From JBPBQZ01 sp050955105 (lineage in GTDB: Bacteria; Pseudomonadota; Gammaproteobacteria; Burkholderiales; Burkholderiaceae): a stretch of DNA of 15,780 nucleotides. The stretch spans positions 1 to 15,780 of the forward strand of contig JBPBQZ010000150.1 of NCBI GenBank assembly GCA_050955105.1, written 5' to 3'. A program made the translations under genes and the position numbers. Positions 14,246 to 15,780 of the stretch are shown piece by piece. The notes under the pieces were generated by a model that searched no databases, was not told where the DNA came from, and saw nothing but the letters and a program-made list of their open reading frames with translations. Every line of letters starts with the position of its first letter. Within the stretch, counting starts at the first letter, position 1.

Positions 14246-14366
14246 CAACCTGTTGGATAAGCCATCGCAGATCGAGACCGCCGCCCGACCGTGGCGCGCG
14301 GGGCTTGGCATCGCTTGAACCGCGCCACCCGGAGCGCCAGCATGCAATTGCTTATCCAACAAGTTG
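14246..14366. repeat. Duplicated 17-bp element in the divergent ppsA-ppsR promoter region
   Basis: GCTTATCCAACARGTTG is present at 14350-14366 reading toward ppsR and on the minus strand at 14262-14246 reading toward ppsA; the copies differ at one base (A or G). They form a long inverted repeat whose halves are about 104 bp apart centre to centre, close to ten helical turns. Each half contains its own small dyad CAAC, two bases, GTTG. Another stem (CGATGC and GCATCG, 14223-14243) sits beside the left copy. The region 14142-14507 has no other convincing gene. The pattern suggests one regulator or one promoter architecture serving both genes. Confidence 0.6.
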
Positions 14367-14376
14367 TCGTTATTCT
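14348..14376 (+). promoter_or_regulatory. Candidate ppsR promoter overlapping the right 17-bp element
   Basis: TTGCTT (14348-14353) and TATTCT (14371-14376) are 17 bp apart, matching sigma-70 spacing with moderate hexamer quality. The element GCTTATCCAACAAGTTG fills the -35 and spacer, so a protein bound there would compete with RNA polymerase. The leader would be about 125 nt. Confidence 0.35.
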
Positions 14377-14507
14377 ACAGTGCCGTCGGCGAGACGCGCC
14401 GGCCATGCACCAAAATGCGTTGCTTCATCCGTCGAGCGCCGCGGCTGCGCGCCACATCGCCTGCCGCAGCCGATGCCCCTGACTGTTCGTCGATTGCCTG
14501 CCACGCC

Positions 14508-15323
14508 ATGCCGCCTACCGTATTCATCGTTTCAGACGGCACCGGAATCACCGCCGAAACTTTCGCGCATTCGATTCTTTCCCAATTCGACGTGAAATTC
14601 CGCCTGATCCGCGTGCCCTTCGTCGATTCGCCGGCCAAGGCCTACGAAACCAAGCAGAAAATCAACGACACCGCGCGCATCGACGGGCGCCGGCCGATCG
14701 TTTTCACGACGCTGGTCGACGGCGAATCGAATGCCGTGGTGCGCGGTGCCGAGGCACTGATCCTGGACATGTTCCAGACCTTCATCGAACCGCTGGAAAC
14801 CGAGCTGAATACCCGCTCGAACCATGCCATCGGGCGCGGCCACAAGAACGCCGATACGGAAGAATACAAGCTCCGTATTGAGGCCATTAACTTTTCGCTA
14901 GAACACGACGACGGCCAATCGAACCGCAATCTGGCCGACGCCGACATCGTGCTGGTCGGCGTTTCGCGCAGCGGCAAAACGCCGACCAGCCTGTACCTGG
15001 CGATGCAGTACGGCATCAAGGCGGCCAACTATCCGCTAATTCCCGAAGACTTCGAGCGGCAGTGCCTGCCGTCCGGGCTTTCTCCGTTTCGCGACAAGCT
15101 GTTCGGCCTGTCGATCGATCCCGACCGGCTTTCCGAGATACGCAATCAGCGGCGCCCGGGTAGCAAATATGCGTCGATCGAGAATTGTCGCTACGAGATC
15201 GGCGAGGCCGAGCGCATGATGCGGCGTGAAGGCATCAAATGGCTGAAATCAACGCACAAGTCGATCGAGGAAATCGCCACGACGATCTTGCAGGAAGTGA
15301 AGATCGATCGGCCTAATTATTGA
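14508..15323 (+). CDS. ppsR: PEP synthase regulatory protein (bifunctional kinase / pyrophosphorylase)
   Basis: The 271 residues from MPPTVFIVSDGTGITAET match the DUF299 family. Family members phosphorylate PEP synthase using ADP and remove the phosphate by phosphorolysis, switching gluconeogenesis off and on. The P-loop GVSRSGKT is at residues 151-158, preceded by DADIVLV and followed by PTSLYLAMQYGIKAANYPL. The C-terminal part includes SKYASIENCRYEI and a helical end. The frame is open further upstream to about 14364, but the preceding 48 residues have no family character, so the ATG at 14508 is chosen, although its ribosome-binding site is weak. It is divergent from its target ppsA and convergent with the RNA methyltransferase gene. 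Confidence 0.96.
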   Translation: MPPTVFIVSDGTGITAETFAHSILSQFDVKFRLIRVPFVDSPAKAYETKQKINDTARIDGRRPIVFTTLVDGESNAVVRGAEALILDMFQTFIEPLETELNTRSNHAIGRGHKNADTEEYKLRIEAINFSLEHDDGQSNRNLADADIVLVGVSRSGKTPTSLYLAMQYGIKAANYPLIPEDFERQCLPSGLSPFRDKLFGLSIDPDRLSEIRNQRRPGSKYASIENCRYEIGEAERMMRREGIKWLKSTHKSIEEIATTILQEVKIDRPNY

Positions 15324-15335
15324 GGCGTGGGCAGC

Positions 15336-15353
15336 GGCGGCAGCTGTGCCGCC
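15336..15353. terminator. Possible shared hairpin between convergent ppsR and the methyltransferase gene
   Basis: GGCGGC and GCCGCC form a perfect 6-bp stem with a 6-nt loop in the 35-bp gap between the two stop codons. No T-run follows on either strand, so it is at best a weak bidirectional terminator. Confidence 0.3.
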
Positions 15354-15358
15354 CGTGT

Positions 15359-15780
15359 TCAACGGCATTGCCGCCGCTGTTCGAACAGGCAAACAGCCGC
15401 GGCGGCCGCGACATTCAGCGATTCCACGCCTTCCGCCTGCGGAATTTTGACGCGCAGGCCGGCATGACGGTGCCAGATCTCCGTCACGCCCGCGCCCTCG
15501 TTGCCGAATACCCATGCCAACGGCCGCGCCAGATCGCAATCGTAGAGCTCTACCGCGCCCTCGAGCGTAGTCACCGCCAGCGGTATATCGAGACGCGCGA
15601 GCAACGCCGCGGCGTCGCACTGCTCGACCAGCGTCAATGCGAAATGAGCGCCCATTCCTGCCCTGAGAACCTTCGGCGCCCATAAGTAGGCGGTGCCGAC
15701 GGTGCTGAATACCCGGCCAATGCCAGCGGCGGCGGCGCTGCGCAGAATCGTGCCGGCATTGCCGGCGTCTTGAATACCGT
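15359..15780 (-). CDS. SpoU/TrmH family RNA 2'-O-methyltransferase, N-terminus outside the window
   Basis: The open frame enters from the right edge and ends at 15359, giving about 140 residues of the SPOUT catalytic domain. All three family motifs are visible. Motif 1 is GIQDAGNAGTILRSAAAAGI (Asn and catalytic Arg), motif 2 is LAWVFGNEGAGV, and motif 3 is IPQAEGVESLNVAAAAAVCL. The knotted domain binds S-adenosylmethionine and methylates a ribose 2'-OH in rRNA or tRNA. Which RNA is modified cannot be read from this part; the position beside ppsR is the usual one for a Burkholderia-type SpoU enzyme annotated only to family level. The missing N-terminus probably holds the RNA-binding domain. 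An internal ATG at 15655 is not the start, because motif 1 lies upstream of it. Confidence 0.93.
   Translation of the reverse strand, partial: GIQDAGNAGTILRSAAAAGIGRVFSTVGTAYLWAPKVLRAGMGAHFALTLVEQCDAAALLARLDIPLAVTTLEGAVELYDCDLARPLAWVFGNEGAGVTEIWHRHAGLRVKIPQAEGVESLNVAAAAAVCLFEQRRQCR

Noticed and set aside
14364..14507. N-terminal extension of ppsR by 48 codons
   Set aside because: The extra residues are Arg/Ala/Cys-rich with no family match; MPPTVFIVSDGTG is the conserved start, and the extension overlaps the candidate promoter.

Overview
The window looks like a chromosomal segment of a Burkholderiaceae-type betaproteobacterium. It is GC-rich. The gene order guaB / small membrane protein / guaA, rnfH-ratA, smpB, qmcA-nfeD, ppsA | ppsR, SpoU-type RNA methyltransferase is one I recognise from Burkholderia-like genomes. 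This assignment rests on protein sequence and gene order, not on a database search.

Positions 1 to about 4191 are the proximal end of a genomic island inserted at the 3' end of guaA, a known integration hotspot. From guaA outward it holds a P4-type tyrosine integrase with all catalytic residues and an upstream region full of short repeats (likely integrase or excisionase binding sites). Next come a trbI (VirB10-like) gene whose normal N-terminal membrane anchor is missing, a small DUF2274-type gene coupled to it, and a 332-bp spacer with an array of GGGGTA-containing motifs. Last is a class II Fic AMP-transferase gene that runs off the left edge. Having integrase next to the tail of a trb operon suggests a rearranged or decayed integrative conjugative element (ICE). 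The far attachment site is not in the window.

Positions 4192 to 8547 carry the GMP-synthesis locus on the minus strand: guaB (IMP to XMP), a four-helix membrane protein with a long disordered tail, and guaA (XMP to GMP). They are tightly spaced behind a perfect TATAAT -10 element. The 3' half of guaA has clearly different codon use from its own 5' half.

Positions 8548 to 10001 hold the overlapping rnfH-ratA pair on the minus strand and the divergent smpB. Positions 10032 to 11645 hold the nfeD-qmcA membrane-protease/SPFH pair. A Rho-independent terminator separates them from ppsA (PEP synthase). ppsA is divergent from ppsR, the bifunctional kinase/phosphorylase that controls PEP synthase. 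Their shared 366-bp spacer carries a 17-bp element twice, once oriented toward each gene. The right edge cuts a SpoU/TrmH RNA methyltransferase gene convergent with ppsR.

I see no tRNA, rRNA, CRISPR array or intact transposase. The observations most worth a second look are the GGGGTA array upstream of fic, the chimeric trbI, the repeat-rich integrase/guaA junction, the mosaic guaA, and the duplicated element between ppsA and ppsR.
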